DNA from: an uncultured Aquimarina sp.
Lineage (GTDB): Bacteria > Bacteroidota > Bacteroidia > Flavobacteriales > Flavobacteriaceae
DNA length: 64,000 bases
Direction of reading: 5' to 3'
NCBI GenBank assembly: GCA_947492105.1
Contig: CANLMN010000001.1
Location: 186,001-250,000, forward strand
This document shows positions 35,806 to 45,718 of this stretch, one piece after another. Made by a program: the position numbers and the translations under genes. Positions within the stretch are counted from its first letter, which is position 1. Each line of letters starts with the position of its first letter. The notes beneath the pieces are model-generated. The model saw only the letters and a list, made by a program, of their open reading frames with translations. It was not told the DNA's origin and did no database searches.

Positions 35806-37713
35806 ATGAGTAATTATCATATAAAACATCTAGAGGAATACTGGCAAGTATATCGCAAGTCATTAAGAAATCCAGAAGTCTTTTGGGAAGAAATTGCAGA
35901 AGAGCATTTCTTGTGGAGAAAAAGATGGGACACTGTTTTGGATTGGGATTTTTCTAAACCAGAAGTCAAATGGTATGAAGGTGCAGAATTAAACATTACA
36001 GAGAATTGTATCGACAGACACTTAACTACACGTGCAGACAAGACTGCTATTCTTTTTGAACCCAATGATCCTACCGCAATTGCAGAACACATCACTTATC
36101 GTCAGTTGCATGAGCGTGTTTGCAAATTTGCTAATGTATTAAAGGATCAAGGAGTCCAAAAAGGAGATCGTGTTTGCATCTATCTACCGATGATTCCTGA
36201 ACTTGCAATTTCGGTTTTGGCATGTGCTAGGATTGGAGCAATACATTCGGTTGTTTTTGCAGGATTTTCTGCTACAGCCCTCGCAACTCGAATCAATGAT
36301 TGTGACTGCAAAATTGTATTGACTAGCGACGGTTCCTATCGTGGAAACAAAACCATTGACCTAAAAGGTATCGTTGACGAAGCTCTTACAAGCTGTCCGG
36401 GTATAGAAAAGGTTTTGGTGGCAAAACGTACCAATACTGACATTTCTATGAAATCGGGGCGTGACCAATGGCTACAACCTCTTCTTGATGCTGCGAGCAA
36501 GGAATGTGAAGCCACCATCATGAAAGCAGAAGATCCACTCTTTATACTTTATACTTCTGGCTCTACAGGAAAACCCAAAGGTATGGTACATACTACTGGT
36601 GGGTACATGATATACACTGCTTATACCTTTAAAAATATTTTTCAATATCGAGAAAATGACGTTTATTGGTGTACCGCAGATATTGGTTGGATTACAGGAC
36701 ATAGTTACATTGTTTATGGTCCCTTGGCAAATGGTGCCACCACTGTTCTATTTGAAGGTGTACCATCGTATCCAGATTTTGGAAGGTTCTGGGAGATTGT
36801 TCAAAAACATAAAATCACACAATTCTACACAGCACCCACTGCCATCCGAGCATTAGCAAAAGAGAATCTAGATTTTGTAGAAAAATATGATTTATCATCG
36901 CTCAAAGTTTTAGGAACCGTAGGAGAGCCTATTAATGAAGAAGCTTGGCATTGGTACAACGAAAATATAGGCAAAAGAAAAAGTCCTATAGTTGACACAT
37001 GGTGGCAGACCGAAACAGGAGGGATAATGATCGCACCAATCCCTTTTGCGACACCAACAATCCCAACCTATGCAACCCTACCACTACCCGGCATACAACC
37101 GACCTTGATGAATGAGCAAGGCGAAGAACTTAAGAACAACCAACAAGAAGGACGTTTATGTATCAAATTTCCTTGGCCTAGTATGGCACGTACGATTTGG
37201 GGAAATCACGAACGATATCGCGAAACCTATTTCTCTACCTACAAAAATATGTATTTTACCGGTGATGGTGCCTTTAGAGATGCTGTAGGATACTATCGTA
37301 TTACGGGTCGTGTAGATGATGTTATTATTGTCTCTGGACATAACCTTGGTACCGCTCCAATAGAAGATGCAATTAACGAACATCCAGCTGTTGCCGAAAG
37401 TGCTATCGTTGGATATCCACATGACATAAAAGGAAATGCGCTTTATGGCTATATCACTCTCAAAGAAACAGGAGAATCCCGAGACCAAGACAATCTCCGA
37501 AAAGAAATCAATCAATTAATTACTGAACGAATAGGTCCGATCGCAAAACTAAATAAGATTCAGTTTACAAACGGTCTTCCAAAAACGCGCTCTGGTAAAA
37601 TTATGAGAAGAATTCTTCGAAAAATTGCCGAAAAAGACACTTCTAATCTTGGAGATATATCGACACTATTAAACCCAGAAGTCGTAAAAGGTATCATAGA
37701 GAATACCTTCTAA
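35806..37713 (+). CDS. acs: acetyl-CoA synthetase
   Basis: A 635-residue ANL-superfamily enzyme of normal length. The AMP-binding P-loop is LYTSGSTGKPKGMVH, the WWQTETGG motif and the TGDG/GRVDDVI hinge follow, and the C-terminal KTRSGKIMRR lysine is the one usually regulated by acetylation. It activates acetate to acetyl-CoA through acetyl-AMP. It stands alone, with a terminator upstream and another (37744-37772) immediately downstream. Confidence 0.96.
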   Translation: MSNYHIKHLEEYWQVYRKSLRNPEVFWEEIAEEHFLWRKRWDTVLDWDFSKPEVKWYEGAELNITENCIDRHLTTRADKTAILFEPNDPTAIAEHITYRQLHERVCKFANVLKDQGVQKGDRVCIYLPMIPELAISVLACARIGAIHSVVFAGFSATALATRINDCDCKIVLTSDGSYRGNKTIDLKGIVDEALTSCPGIEKVLVAKRTNTDISMKSGRDQWLQPLLDAASKECEATIMKAEDPLFILYTSGSTGKPKGMVHTTGGYMIYTAYTFKNIFQYRENDVYWCTADIGWITGHSYIVYGPLANGATTVLFEGVPSYPDFGRFWEIVQKHKITQFYTAPTAIRALAKENLDFVEKYDLSSLKVLGTVGEPINEEAWHWYNENIGKRKSPIVDTWWQTETGGIMIAPIPFATPTIPTYATLPLPGIQPTLMNEQGEELKNNQQEGRLCIKFPWPSMARTIWGNHERYRETYFSTYKNMYFTGDGAFRDAVGYYRITGRVDDVIIVSGHNLGTAPIEDAINEHPAVAESAIVGYPHDIKGNALYGYITLKETGESRDQDNLRKEINQLITERIGPIAKLNKIQFTNGLPKTRSGKIMRRILRKIAEKDTSNLGDISTLLNPEVVKGIIENTF

Positions 37714-37733
37714 CAAACTCCTCTTGTATCAAA

Positions 37734-39017
37734 CTATTGTTTTAACAACCTTCTCACGGAGGTTGTTTTTTTATTACTTCGAAATACAACAAAATAGACG
37801 CCCTGTAGTAAATGCCCTATTTCAATAGACTCATCGCTTCTTGTCAAACTCTTTTGCAATATTTTTGCACCATTCATAGCTATAATCTCCACCTCCATTA
37901 TATCGTCTTTGCGTATTGCGTCAGAGCTTGTAAAAGTCAAAATATCACGAGCAGGATTAGGAAAAAACAAAACATCTTTTGACTGCCTTGTTACCGAAGA
38001 GGGAACCCCTAACACCTTTTCTAACAAACTAACCTTCCATGTTGTACTGACAGGACAACACGTTCCATCCTTACCACCATTCGCCACTATAAGATCATTT
38101 CCAACAACCTTACCCACTGGAGCAAGTAATTTACTAGGGAGATTACATTTGGATGACCACAAATCTGTTTTGGTATTATAACTAATAATTTCATCAAAAA
38201 ACTTTGCCCCATCACGACCTCCTACGATGATAATTTCATCACCTAGAACAGCAGTTCCTGGTTCAAAATGAGAACGCCTTGTAGGCATTTTGGTTTTCGC
38301 TTCCCACTCCTCTGTTACTGGATCAAAAACATGTACAAAATTCTTATCACTAAAAGTCTTATCATGTCCAAACTGTCCTCCCAAAGCATAAATTTTTCCA
38401 TTAACGGCAGCACCACCGAGATGATTCCTTGGTTCTGGAAGAGATGGAGCCACAACCCAACCCATATTTTTATCCCTTGTATCTATGACATAGTGATTCC
38501 CTGTATCTGTTTGTCTATCCGGTTCTAATCCACCAAAAAAATGCACTTTGCCGTCATTAAAAACGGCAGCACCAGAACCTACCGGATTTGGCAATGGAAT
38601 TCCCTCTGACCAAGAATCTGTAGGCACATTATATATCTGAACTCTATCTGTCGCAATTCCTGGATGATTTCCAATAAAACCTCCAAGAATCCAAATATCC
38701 ATCCCTACCACTGCGATTCCCATATGCGTCACAGCTGTAGGCATTGGTGCTCCTATCGACCATTGGTCTATTGCTGGATCATATATCTCTGTAACATCTG
38801 TGATTTGTAGCTTTTCTAAAAAGCCTGCAAAAACATAGATTTTATCTTGTACAGTAGCACTTTGAGATTCTACTCGTTCTAGGGCCGAATCCCTCAAAGA
38901 CTCATACGAACAAGGGATTTGTACAGGACTATTTTGTGCTTCTAAAGAAGTTAGAAAAAAAACTCCAAGAAAAAAAAACACACTGTAATTTATAAAATAT
39001 TTCTTCCGTAATTCCAT
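37734..39017 (-). CDS. Kelch-repeat protein with T9SS sorting signal
   Basis: A 427-residue secreted protein. A signal sequence (VFFFLGVFFLTSLEAQ) is followed by about six Kelch repeats at 50-residue spacing, each with paired glycines (for example KIYVFAGF, DIWILGGF, KVHFFGGL, KIYALGGQ, EIIIVGGR, DLIVANGG) and a downstream W. They would form a six-bladed propeller. The end (FFPNPARDILTF to the C-terminus) is a T9SS type A domain. Probably a surface or extracellular binding protein; ligand unknown. Confidence 0.88.
   Translation of the reverse strand: MELRKKYFINYSVFFFLGVFFLTSLEAQNSPVQIPCSYESLRDSALERVESQSATVQDKIYVFAGFLEKLQITDVTEIYDPAIDQWSIGAPMPTAVTHMGIAVVGMDIWILGGFIGNHPGIATDRVQIYNVPTDSWSEGIPLPNPVGSGAAVFNDGKVHFFGGLEPDRQTDTGNHYVIDTRDKNMGWVVAPSLPEPRNHLGGAAVNGKIYALGGQFGHDKTFSDKNFVHVFDPVTEEWEAKTKMPTRRSHFEPGTAVLGDEIIIVGGRDGAKFFDEIISYNTKTDLWSSKCNLPSKLLAPVGKVVGNDLIVANGGKDGTCCPVSTTWKVSLLEKVLGVPSSVTRQSKDVLFFPNPARDILTFTSSDAIRKDDIMEVEIIAMNGAKILQKSLTRSDESIEIGHLLQGVYFVVFRSNKKTTSVRRLLKQ
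37744..37772 (+). terminator. acs terminator inside the end of the convergent gene
   Basis: AACAACCT (37744-37751) pairs with AGGTTGTT (37760-37767), followed by a seven-base T-run. It lies 30 bases past the acs stop and within the last codons of the Kelch gene on the other strand, whose stop is at 37734, so the two genes share this DNA. Confidence 0.7.
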
Positions 39018-39209
39018 GGTTGCAAGTTGGCTATAAAATAAAATTAAGAGGTGCTCTATCCATTAAAAAAGTGCTACTACTCTTTTATTTACTATCAAAA
39101 AAACACTCTAACTCGTTTGATGCATTAGAAAATCTACCACAATACAAAAAACACTGTGTTTTATTGTATTTTCGGCGCGCATTACAAAGTTTCAAGATAT
39201 AGAATAGCT

Positions 39210-40163
39210 TTAATTTTTGAGATAAGAAACAATATTATTCTCTATACGCTTAGTAACATTGTCCAAGTCGGCTTTTACAAAATTTTCTCCTGTAATATGC
39301 TCATATAATTCTATATACCTTTCTGATACACTATCAATATATGCTGGTGTCATTTCAGGAATTTGTTGTCCTTCTTTTCCCTGAAAACCATTAGTAATCA
39401 ACCACTGACGAACAAATTCTTTAGAGAGTTGTTTTTGAGGCTCTCCTTTTTGCTGTCGTTCTTCATAACCCGCTGCATAGAAATACCTCGAAGAATCGGG
39501 GGTATGAATTTCGTCTATCAAAACGATTTTACCGTCTTTAGTTTTTCCAAACTCATATTTGGTATCTACCAAAATTAACCCTTGCTTTGCTGCTATTTCG
39601 GTACCACGCTGAAACAATTTTCGCGTATAGTCTTCTAAGACTAAATAGTCTTCTTCCGAAACAATTCCTTGTTTCAAAATAGCCTCTCTAGCTATATCTT
39701 CGTCATGTTCTCCATTATCTGCCTTTGTAGAAGGTGTAATAATAGGCTCCGGAAATGGATCATTTTCTTTCATCCCCTCTGCCATTGCTACTCCACAAAG
39801 CATACGTTTACCTAGCTTATACTCTCTAGCAGCATGTCCTGACATATAGCCTCTAATAACCATTTCTACTTTGAATGGCTCACATAAATGTCCTACAGCA
39901 ACATTTGGATCTGGCGTAGCTATCAACCAATTTGGCACTATATCCTCCGTAGCCTTCATCATCTTGGTAGCAATCTGATTTAGGATCTGCCCTTTGTATG
40001 GGATTCCCTTTGGCATAACTACATCAAATGCTGATAATCGATCCGTAGCAATCATCACCAGCAACTCATCCGCAATATTATACACCTCTCGTACTTTTCC
40101 TTTGTATACGTTTTTTTGATCCGGAAAATTATAATTGGTGTCTAGAATTGTATTCATTGTCAT
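39210..40163 (-). CDS. purC: phosphoribosylaminoimidazole-succinocarboxamide synthase
   Basis: About 317 residues from [16 protein letters not shown]; starts at 40178 and 40157 are also possible. Family signatures are [40 protein letters not shown] and [13 protein letters not shown]. It ligates CAIR and aspartate using ATP in purine synthesis; this is the long (about 315 aa) Bacteroidota form. The phoH gene lies 70 bases upstream on the same strand, a common flavobacterial pair. Confidence 0.95.
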   Translation of the reverse strand: MTMNTILDTNYNFPDQKNVYKGKVREVYNIADELLVMIATDRLSAFDVVMPKGIPYKGQILNQIATKMMKATEDIVPNWLIATPDPNVAVGHLCEPFKVEMVIRGYMSGHAAREYKLGKRMLCGVAMAEGMKENDPFPEPIITPSTKADNGEHDEDIAREAILKQGIVSEEDYLVLEDYTRKLFQRGTEIAAKQGLILVDTKYEFGKTKDGKIVLIDEIHTPDSSRYFYAAGYEERQQKGEPQKQLSKEFVRQWLITNGFQGKEGQQIPEMTPAYIDSVSERYIELYEHITGENFVKADLDNVTKRIENNIVSYLKN

Positions 40164-40232
40164 TATTTTAAGAGACACAACCTACATGGCATGTCTGTAC
40201 TATTTTTCAACGCAGTTTTCTACGTTTATCTA

Positions 40233-41186
40233 TTAATTTTGATTTTCTATTTCTTTGTAAGCGGCAATTACTTTTCTCACTAATCTGTGACGAATAACAT
40301 CTTTGTCATCCAAATACACCATACCGATTCCTTTGACATCTTTCAATACCAATAGTGCTTCTTTTAATCCAGAAATCACCCGTCTCGGTAAATCTATTTG
40401 TCCAGGATCGCCAGTAATAAGGAATTTTGCATTCTTCCCCATTCGTGTCAAGAACATTTTCATTTGGGCGTGCGTTGTATTTTGCGCCTCATCCAGAATT
40501 ACAAAAGCATTATCCAATGTCCTACCACGCATAAACGCCATCGGAGCAATTTGTATAATTCCTTTTTCAATAAAGCTATCCAATTTCTCTGCAGGAATCA
40601 TATCCCTAAGCCCATCATACAATGGTTGCATATACGGATCTAATTTTTCCTTAAGATCTCCTGGTAAAAAACCCAAATTTTCTCCTGCTTCTACTGCAGG
40701 TCTAGTCAAAATAATACGTTTTACCTGTTTATTCTTAAGCGCTTTTATTGCCAATGCAACCCCTGTGTAAGTTTTTCCGGTACCTGCAGGACCAATGGCA
40801 AAAACCATATCATTTACTTCCATTAACTCCACCAATCTACGTTGATTGGGAGTTTGCGCTTTGATAATCTTACCTCCAACACCGTGAACCAATACCTCTC
40901 CACTCTTTGCAGAAGTTGTATAATCCGTACTATCATCACTGGTAAGAACTCGTTCGATAGCATTCTCATCTAACTTATTATACTTTCCGAAGTGTTCTAA
41001 AAGCATATTAAAGCGCTTATCAAACTCTTCTAGAAGCTCTTCGTCTCCATATACTTTTATCTTACTACCTCGTGCTATAATTTTGAGCTTAGGGAAATAT
41101 TTCTTTAGTATTTGAATATTACTATTTTGAAGTCCAAAAAACTCTCTTGGATTAATTTCTGTTAATTCGATGATTAGTTCATTCAA
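40233..41186 (-). CDS. PhoH-like ATPase
   Basis: A 317-residue protein. The P-loop is AIGPAGTGKTYTGVA and the Walker B region is FVILDEAQNTTHAQMKMFL, with LITGDPGQIDLP after it; the N-terminal third is the KH-like part of the PhoH/YbeZ family. YbeZ-type proteins are linked to RNA metabolism and ribosome maturation, usually with YbeY, which is not seen here. It is probably cotranscribed with purC and is divergent from the SAM hydrolase-type gene. Confidence 0.9.
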   Translation of the reverse strand: MNELIIELTEINPREFFGLQNSNIQILKKYFPKLKIIARGSKIKVYGDEELLEEFDKRFNMLLEHFGKYNKLDENAIERVLTSDDSTDYTTSAKSGEVLVHGVGGKIIKAQTPNQRRLVELMEVNDMVFAIGPAGTGKTYTGVALAIKALKNKQVKRIILTRPAVEAGENLGFLPGDLKEKLDPYMQPLYDGLRDMIPAEKLDSFIEKGIIQIAPMAFMRGRTLDNAFVILDEAQNTTHAQMKMFLTRMGKNAKFLITGDPGQIDLPRRVISGLKEALLVLKDVKGIGMVYLDDKDVIRHRLVRKVIAAYKEIENQN

Positions 41187-41377
41187 AAGCCTACTTGTTT
41201 TTAAGTGAAAAATATATGGATAAATATACTATTTGTAATTCAAAAAAATCCCTTGCAATCTCAGATAGTGCTATATTTTTTTTTACATTCGTTGTTAGTA
41301 AATACATATAGCTACTCGCAAACGTTATTTATTGGTACCATATTTGACCAAACAATTTCGACTAAACACCCCCTGTA

Positions 41378-42214
41378 ATGGCAATTATAACACTGACAAC
41401 TGATTTTGGAAACAGGGATTATTTCGCTGCTGCGGTCAAAGGTGCTATTTACTCTGAAATATCTGACGCCATAGTTGTAGACATCACTCATGAGATATCG
41501 CCTTTTCATATCATGGAAGCGGCCTATATCATACAAAATGCTTACAAAAGCTTCCCAAAAGGCAGTGTTCATATCATAGGAATTGACAGTGAACTGCACC
41601 CAGAAAACAAACACTTAGCTTTTTTACTGGACGAACATTATTTCATCTGTGCAGACAATGGAATTATGAGCCTTATTGCTTCAGAGATCCATCCCGAAAA
41701 AATTGTAGAAATCAATATTCGAGATACAATAAAAACAAATTTTCCAGTACTCGATGTTTTTGTTGTTGTTGCCTGCCACCTTGCGCGCGGCGGAAAACTT
41801 GATGTCATCGGAAAAACAACCGACAACATCACTAAAATCAAAGGAATCACCCCTATTATCAATACCGGAAGCAAACAGCTTATCGGCAGCATTATATACA
41901 TAGACAACTACGGTAATCTCGTCACCAATATAACCCGTAAGATATTTGAACATGTTGGCAAAGGACGCCCTTACAAAATCACTGCCCGGAGTGCCACCTT
42001 TAATACAATACACAATCGCTACAGTGACGCCATTAATTTTTCTGAAGAAAAAGGTAAAAGAGAAGAAGATGGAAAAAAACTAGCCATATTTAATTCTGCA
42101 GGTTTTTTAGAATTGGCTATCTATAAAAGCAACCCAAAAACTGTTGGTGGTGCTGCCAGCTTATTTGGTTTAGATTATCGAGACCCTGTAAGTATAAGTT
42201 TCGAAAATATTTGA
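41378..42214 (+). CDS. SAM hydroxide adenosyltransferase family protein (DUF62)
   Basis: A 278-residue protein of the chlorinase/fluorinase-related family. It starts ITLTTDFGNRDYFAAAVKGA, has VDITHEISPFHIMEAAYI and the GSVHIIGIDSE segment, and a C-terminal beta-barrel-like domain. Non-halogenating members hydrolyse S-adenosylmethionine to adenosine and methionine. The large loop specific to fluorinases is not evident, so hydrolase activity is more likely than halogenation. It is divergent from phoH. Confidence 0.88.
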   Translation: MAIITLTTDFGNRDYFAAAVKGAIYSEISDAIVVDITHEISPFHIMEAAYIIQNAYKSFPKGSVHIIGIDSELHPENKHLAFLLDEHYFICADNGIMSLIASEIHPEKIVEINIRDTIKTNFPVLDVFVVVACHLARGGKLDVIGKTTDNITKIKGITPIINTGSKQLIGSIIYIDNYGNLVTNITRKIFEHVGKGRPYKITARSATFNTIHNRYSDAINFSEEKGKREEDGKKLAIFNSAGFLELAIYKSNPKTVGGAASLFGLDYRDPVSISFENI

Positions 42215-42279
42215 TCATCATATGTTTTTTTTAGCAGCGCTAGTTCCAACAAAAACAAAACATACTCCGCTTTGAGGTA

Positions 42280-43992
42280 TTAATCAAATAACCCCCTACG
42301 CTCGTTGTACTGCGCAGCCACTCTTCTATTCATCACTCGTACTCCATTTTCTATAAAATCTATAGCATCTGTAATACTCATAAAATAATGTTCTATCCCT
42401 AACTCGTCTGTAAAGCCCGAACGCTTCAAAAAATCTCGTACTGGTCCGATAGCACCAGTGATTAATATCTGTATTTGACGATTTTGCAAATCCACGTGTA
42501 AATCCTGTAAGACATGAAGCCCCGTACTATCTACATCATGCATATTGGTGCTATCCAAGATTAAATACTTAGGAACTGTTTCTCGTTTACTGATAGCCTT
42601 CAGTATCGCCTCCTTGAAATAGCTTGTATTCCCGAAATATAATTGATTATCAAAACGCATAATTAAATAATCCAGTGATGCCACAGCATCCGGAAATCGA
42701 TTCACATTGCGATAATATTTGGTGTCTGGTATGCGCACTAATTCTGCAATATGCGGTCTTGAACTATAATATTGTAAAAAAATAAATGACAATATGACTC
42801 CTATCAAAATCCCTTTTTCGATCCCCAAAAATAAGGTTGTCACAAACGTAATCATCATAACCAAAAAATCCCTTCTACGAACACTCAACAAATATTTTGC
42901 TTCTTTGATATTAATTAGCCCTAACACTGATAACAAAATAATTGCTGCTAATACCGCTTTGGGAATATAATAAAACAATGGTGTCAGGAACAACAATGAA
43001 AGCATGACTATAAATGCTGTAATAATAGATGCTACTGTTGTTCTACCTCCTGCCGCATCATTAATTGCCGACCTACTATAGCTACCAGAAGAAGGTAGTG
43101 CCTGAAAAAAAGCTCCCAAGACCTTGGCTATCCCCAAGGCAAACAGTTCTTTATTAGGATAGACCGTATGATCTCTATTCTTCATCTCAAAAGCTTTAGC
43201 AATCCCAATACTTCCGATATACCCAATAATAGTTACAGTAAGTACTGTCGGCAACAGCGTAATAATCGTATCAAAATTCAGTATAGGAACCGAAAATGAA
43301 GGAAGTCCTCTTGGCAGATCTCCTATGACAGCAACGCCTTTTTTTTCCAAATCTAGTATTTTGGTTACAAATCCCAAGATAACCAACACCAACAAAGCCC
43401 CTGGAAAGGATTTTTTCCATTTTTTTAACCCGATCATCGCTAACATCGCTATGACACATATAGAAAACGTAAGAATATGTATTTCTGAAATATGACGCAC
43501 CCCATAAAACAAGGTTTGATAGGTATATTCAAAATCCGGAATTTGCATTCCGAATGCACTTCCTAATTGAGATACGATAATTATAATAGCTGCTGCGGAT
43601 ATAAAACCCGTAATAACTGGTTGCGAAATAAGATTAACTAAAAATCCCATCTTCAGGAAACCTAGAAAAATCTGCAACAGCCCAATTAACAATCCCATCA
43701 AAACGACCAAATCTACATATTCCTGAGAAAAAGGTGTTGCTAATTTACTAACCCCCGTCATGACCAAAATCGAGGTAATTGCCACCGGACCTATACTTAT
43801 CTGTCTAGATGTGCCAAATAACGCATACACCACTAACGGAATCAGACAGGCATACAAACCATAAATTGGAGGCATTCCTGTCAATAATGCGTATGCAATT
43901 GCCTGTGGAATCAAAATAACACCCACAGTTACGCCTGCTATAGCATCAGACTTTAGCAGTTCTTTGGTATAAGATTGCAGCATGGCTGCCAA
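42280..43992 (-). CDS. SulP-family anion transporter with STAS domain
   Basis: A 570-residue inner-membrane protein. About 12 hydrophobic segments lie between residues 15 and 420, including VGVILIPQAIAYALLTGMPP (SulP signature region) and GALPSSGSYSRSAINDAAGG-like sequence in the middle. From about residue 435 a STAS domain follows (IMRFDNQLYFGNTSYFKEAI, ILDSTNMHDVDSTGLHVL). SulP proteins move sulfate, bicarbonate or dicarboxylates, usually with H+ or Na+. Sulfate versus bicarbonate cannot be told from this sequence. Confidence 0.9.
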   Translation of the reverse strand: MAAMLQSYTKELLKSDAIAGVTVGVILIPQAIAYALLTGMPPIYGLYACLIPLVVYALFGTSRQISIGPVAITSILVMTGVSKLATPFSQEYVDLVVLMGLLIGLLQIFLGFLKMGFLVNLISQPVITGFISAAAIIIIVSQLGSAFGMQIPDFEYTYQTLFYGVRHISEIHILTFSICVIAMLAMIGLKKWKKSFPGALLVLVILGFVTKILDLEKKGVAVIGDLPRGLPSFSVPILNFDTIITLLPTVLTVTIIGYIGSIGIAKAFEMKNRDHTVYPNKELFALGIAKVLGAFFQALPSSGSYSRSAINDAAGGRTTVASIITAFIVMLSLLFLTPLFYYIPKAVLAAIILLSVLGLINIKEAKYLLSVRRRDFLVMMITFVTTLFLGIEKGILIGVILSFIFLQYYSSRPHIAELVRIPDTKYYRNVNRFPDAVASLDYLIMRFDNQLYFGNTSYFKEAILKAISKRETVPKYLILDSTNMHDVDSTGLHVLQDLHVDLQNRQIQILITGAIGPVRDFLKRSGFTDELGIEHYFMSITDAIDFIENGVRVMNRRVAAQYNERRGLFD

Positions 43993-44728
43993 TGGTATTA
44001 TTTGATGAAGCTTCTTAATAAATAAAATATTTTTTGTGAAGCATAAAGATACAGAAACAAATTTTGAAATTCCTTAAAATAAATACAGCTGTCCTTTGAA
44101 GAAGTGCGGACAGCTGTACTATAAAAAATCTTACCCCCATAAGATTATATTCTTTCTCAAAAGAACACTGTAAAAATACATAGACATTTCGAGAACTCGT
44201 TACGGTTTAACCATAAAAACACATTTTTTAATAAAATTTTATGATTTTTTTATCGAAACAATATATTTTCATCAATAACTCGGCGTAAAAACATCAATCA
44301 ATCATTATAAAGTTACACAGAAATATCTCCAACTCATTAAAACCCATCCACAACTAAAAAAAAATTCTTGGTTTGCGCCATTCTTCGGCTACACAAAAAA
44401 ACATCCTATACGACCCTTATATTTTGAATTTGTTATCCCAAAAGCAGTCTCTCAATAGCACAATTTTATAAAAATTAATCTTCATTTTTTTTATGATAAA
44501 TCCAAAATCCTATGGGCTTCCATTTAAAAACATATATTTCTTTTTAAAACAAGCCAAGTATTCCTTATTTTTAGACGAGTAACCATTACATATCGAATAC
44601 CAAACCTGTTTCACCAAGAATGTGATTTTTTAGCATTTTTTTCAAAAACAGTAAAAAAAGTTAGTTCGCTCAAAAAAAGTGATGAAATAAACTTAAAAAA
44701 AGATAAAACACCCCTCTACAACAACATT
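43993..44728. other. intergenic region between divergent transporters
   Basis: A 736-base gap, very AT-rich after 44200. The only strong feature is the 11-bp hairpin at 44084-44118. I see no small gene, repeat copy or clear promoter box. Confidence 0.45.
44084..44118. terminator. 11-bp hairpin upstream of the SulP gene
   Basis: TACAGCTGTCC (44084-44094) pairs perfectly with GGACAGCTGTA (44108-44118) around a 13-base loop. A-rich DNA on one side and a weak A-run on the other would give a T-rich tail in the minus direction. As no gene ends here, it may be a leader structure of the SulP mRNA or a relic terminator. Confidence 0.4.
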
Positions 44729-45490
44729 ATGTCTATATACCTAGAACTTTTTGGCTTAATTATTATTGGATTTATTGCCGGAGTCATCAACACAATATCA
44801 GGAGGTGGTTCTGCCCTCACCCTACCTGCACTAATCCTATTAGGTGTACCACCTGCGGTCGCTAATGGAACCAATCGCATAGGTATTTTAATTCAAAGCA
44901 TTATGGCTGTTGCGGGTTTTAGAAGCAAGAAAGTTAACATCGCCCCCTTTGGTAAGTTCGGCAATATAGGGATTTCTATTGCTGTCCTTTTAGGCTCCAT
45001 ACTAGGCGCTTTTATTGCTATTGATATTGACGAAAAAATTTTTAATCGAATTCTAGCAGTGGTCATGCTCATTGTTATTCTCGGCATTATATTCAAACCC
45101 AAAATAGCCTTGGAAGGCAAGGAACGACTTTCTGGACCATACCTCTGGATCTCTATAATTACTTTTTTCTTTATTGGTATCTATGCAGGATTCATACAAG
45201 CAGGTACAGGTATTCTCATACTTATGGCTTTTTCTGCCATTAACCACTTACCCTTAGTAGCATCTAACGCTAGCAAAGCAAGTATTGTAGGCATACTTAC
45301 ACTTGCTGCGATTGTTGTATTTGCGTACAATAAGCAAATTAATTACGGTTACGGAATAATCCTAGCCATTGGCAATGCCATTGGTGGGTGGGTTGCTAGT
45401 CGATGGTCTGTAAAAAAAGGAGATGGGTTAGTAAAAATTTTTATGCTTATTACCGTTATTATTATGGCGATCAAACTCTGGCTAAACTAA
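44729..45490 (+). CDS. TauE/SafE-family permease
   Basis: A 253-residue membrane protein with about eight hydrophobic segments. The family motif is seen twice: FIAGVINTISGGGSALTLPA at residues 15-34, and GIYAGFIQAGTGILILMAF at about 150-168. TauE/SafE proteins export sulfite or sulfoacetate or import related anions. The neighbouring SulP transporter on the other strand hints at sulfur-anion traffic, but the genes are 736 bases apart and no sulfur metabolism gene is nearby. Confidence 0.88.
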   Translation: MSIYLELFGLIIIGFIAGVINTISGGGSALTLPALILLGVPPAVANGTNRIGILIQSIMAVAGFRSKKVNIAPFGKFGNIGISIAVLLGSILGAFIAIDIDEKIFNRILAVVMLIVILGIIFKPKIALEGKERLSGPYLWISIITFFFIGIYAGFIQAGTGILILMAFSAINHLPLVASNASKASIVGILTLAAIVVFAYNKQINYGYGIILAIGNAIGGWVASRWSVKKGDGLVKIFMLITVIIMAIKLWLN

Positions 45491-45718
45491 ACTCTCCAAC
45501 AAGAAGTCATCTTAATTCTAGAATTCCTTTTTTATAATTCATAATTAAAAAATGGCTTACATAATCCTCTTCCAAAACAAGACGCTACCACCTATAGTCC
45601 TACCTAAAAACCAGTTATCTCATAAGCTTTTTGAGACATTTAGCCTCTCCGAATTTAATCAATAAATTACTTGACTAATTTAGCGATAATCCTGTATCTT
45701 TAAATAAAAACCACCGCC

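Noticed and set aside
40303-40770. 155-codon plus-strand frame opposite phoH
   Set aside because: Shadow of the conserved P-loop gene; residues show no family pattern.
41378-42214. Fluorinase or chlorinase for halogenated natural products
   Set aside because: The sequence fits the common SAM-hydrolysing DUF62 branch, and no halometabolite genes are nearby.
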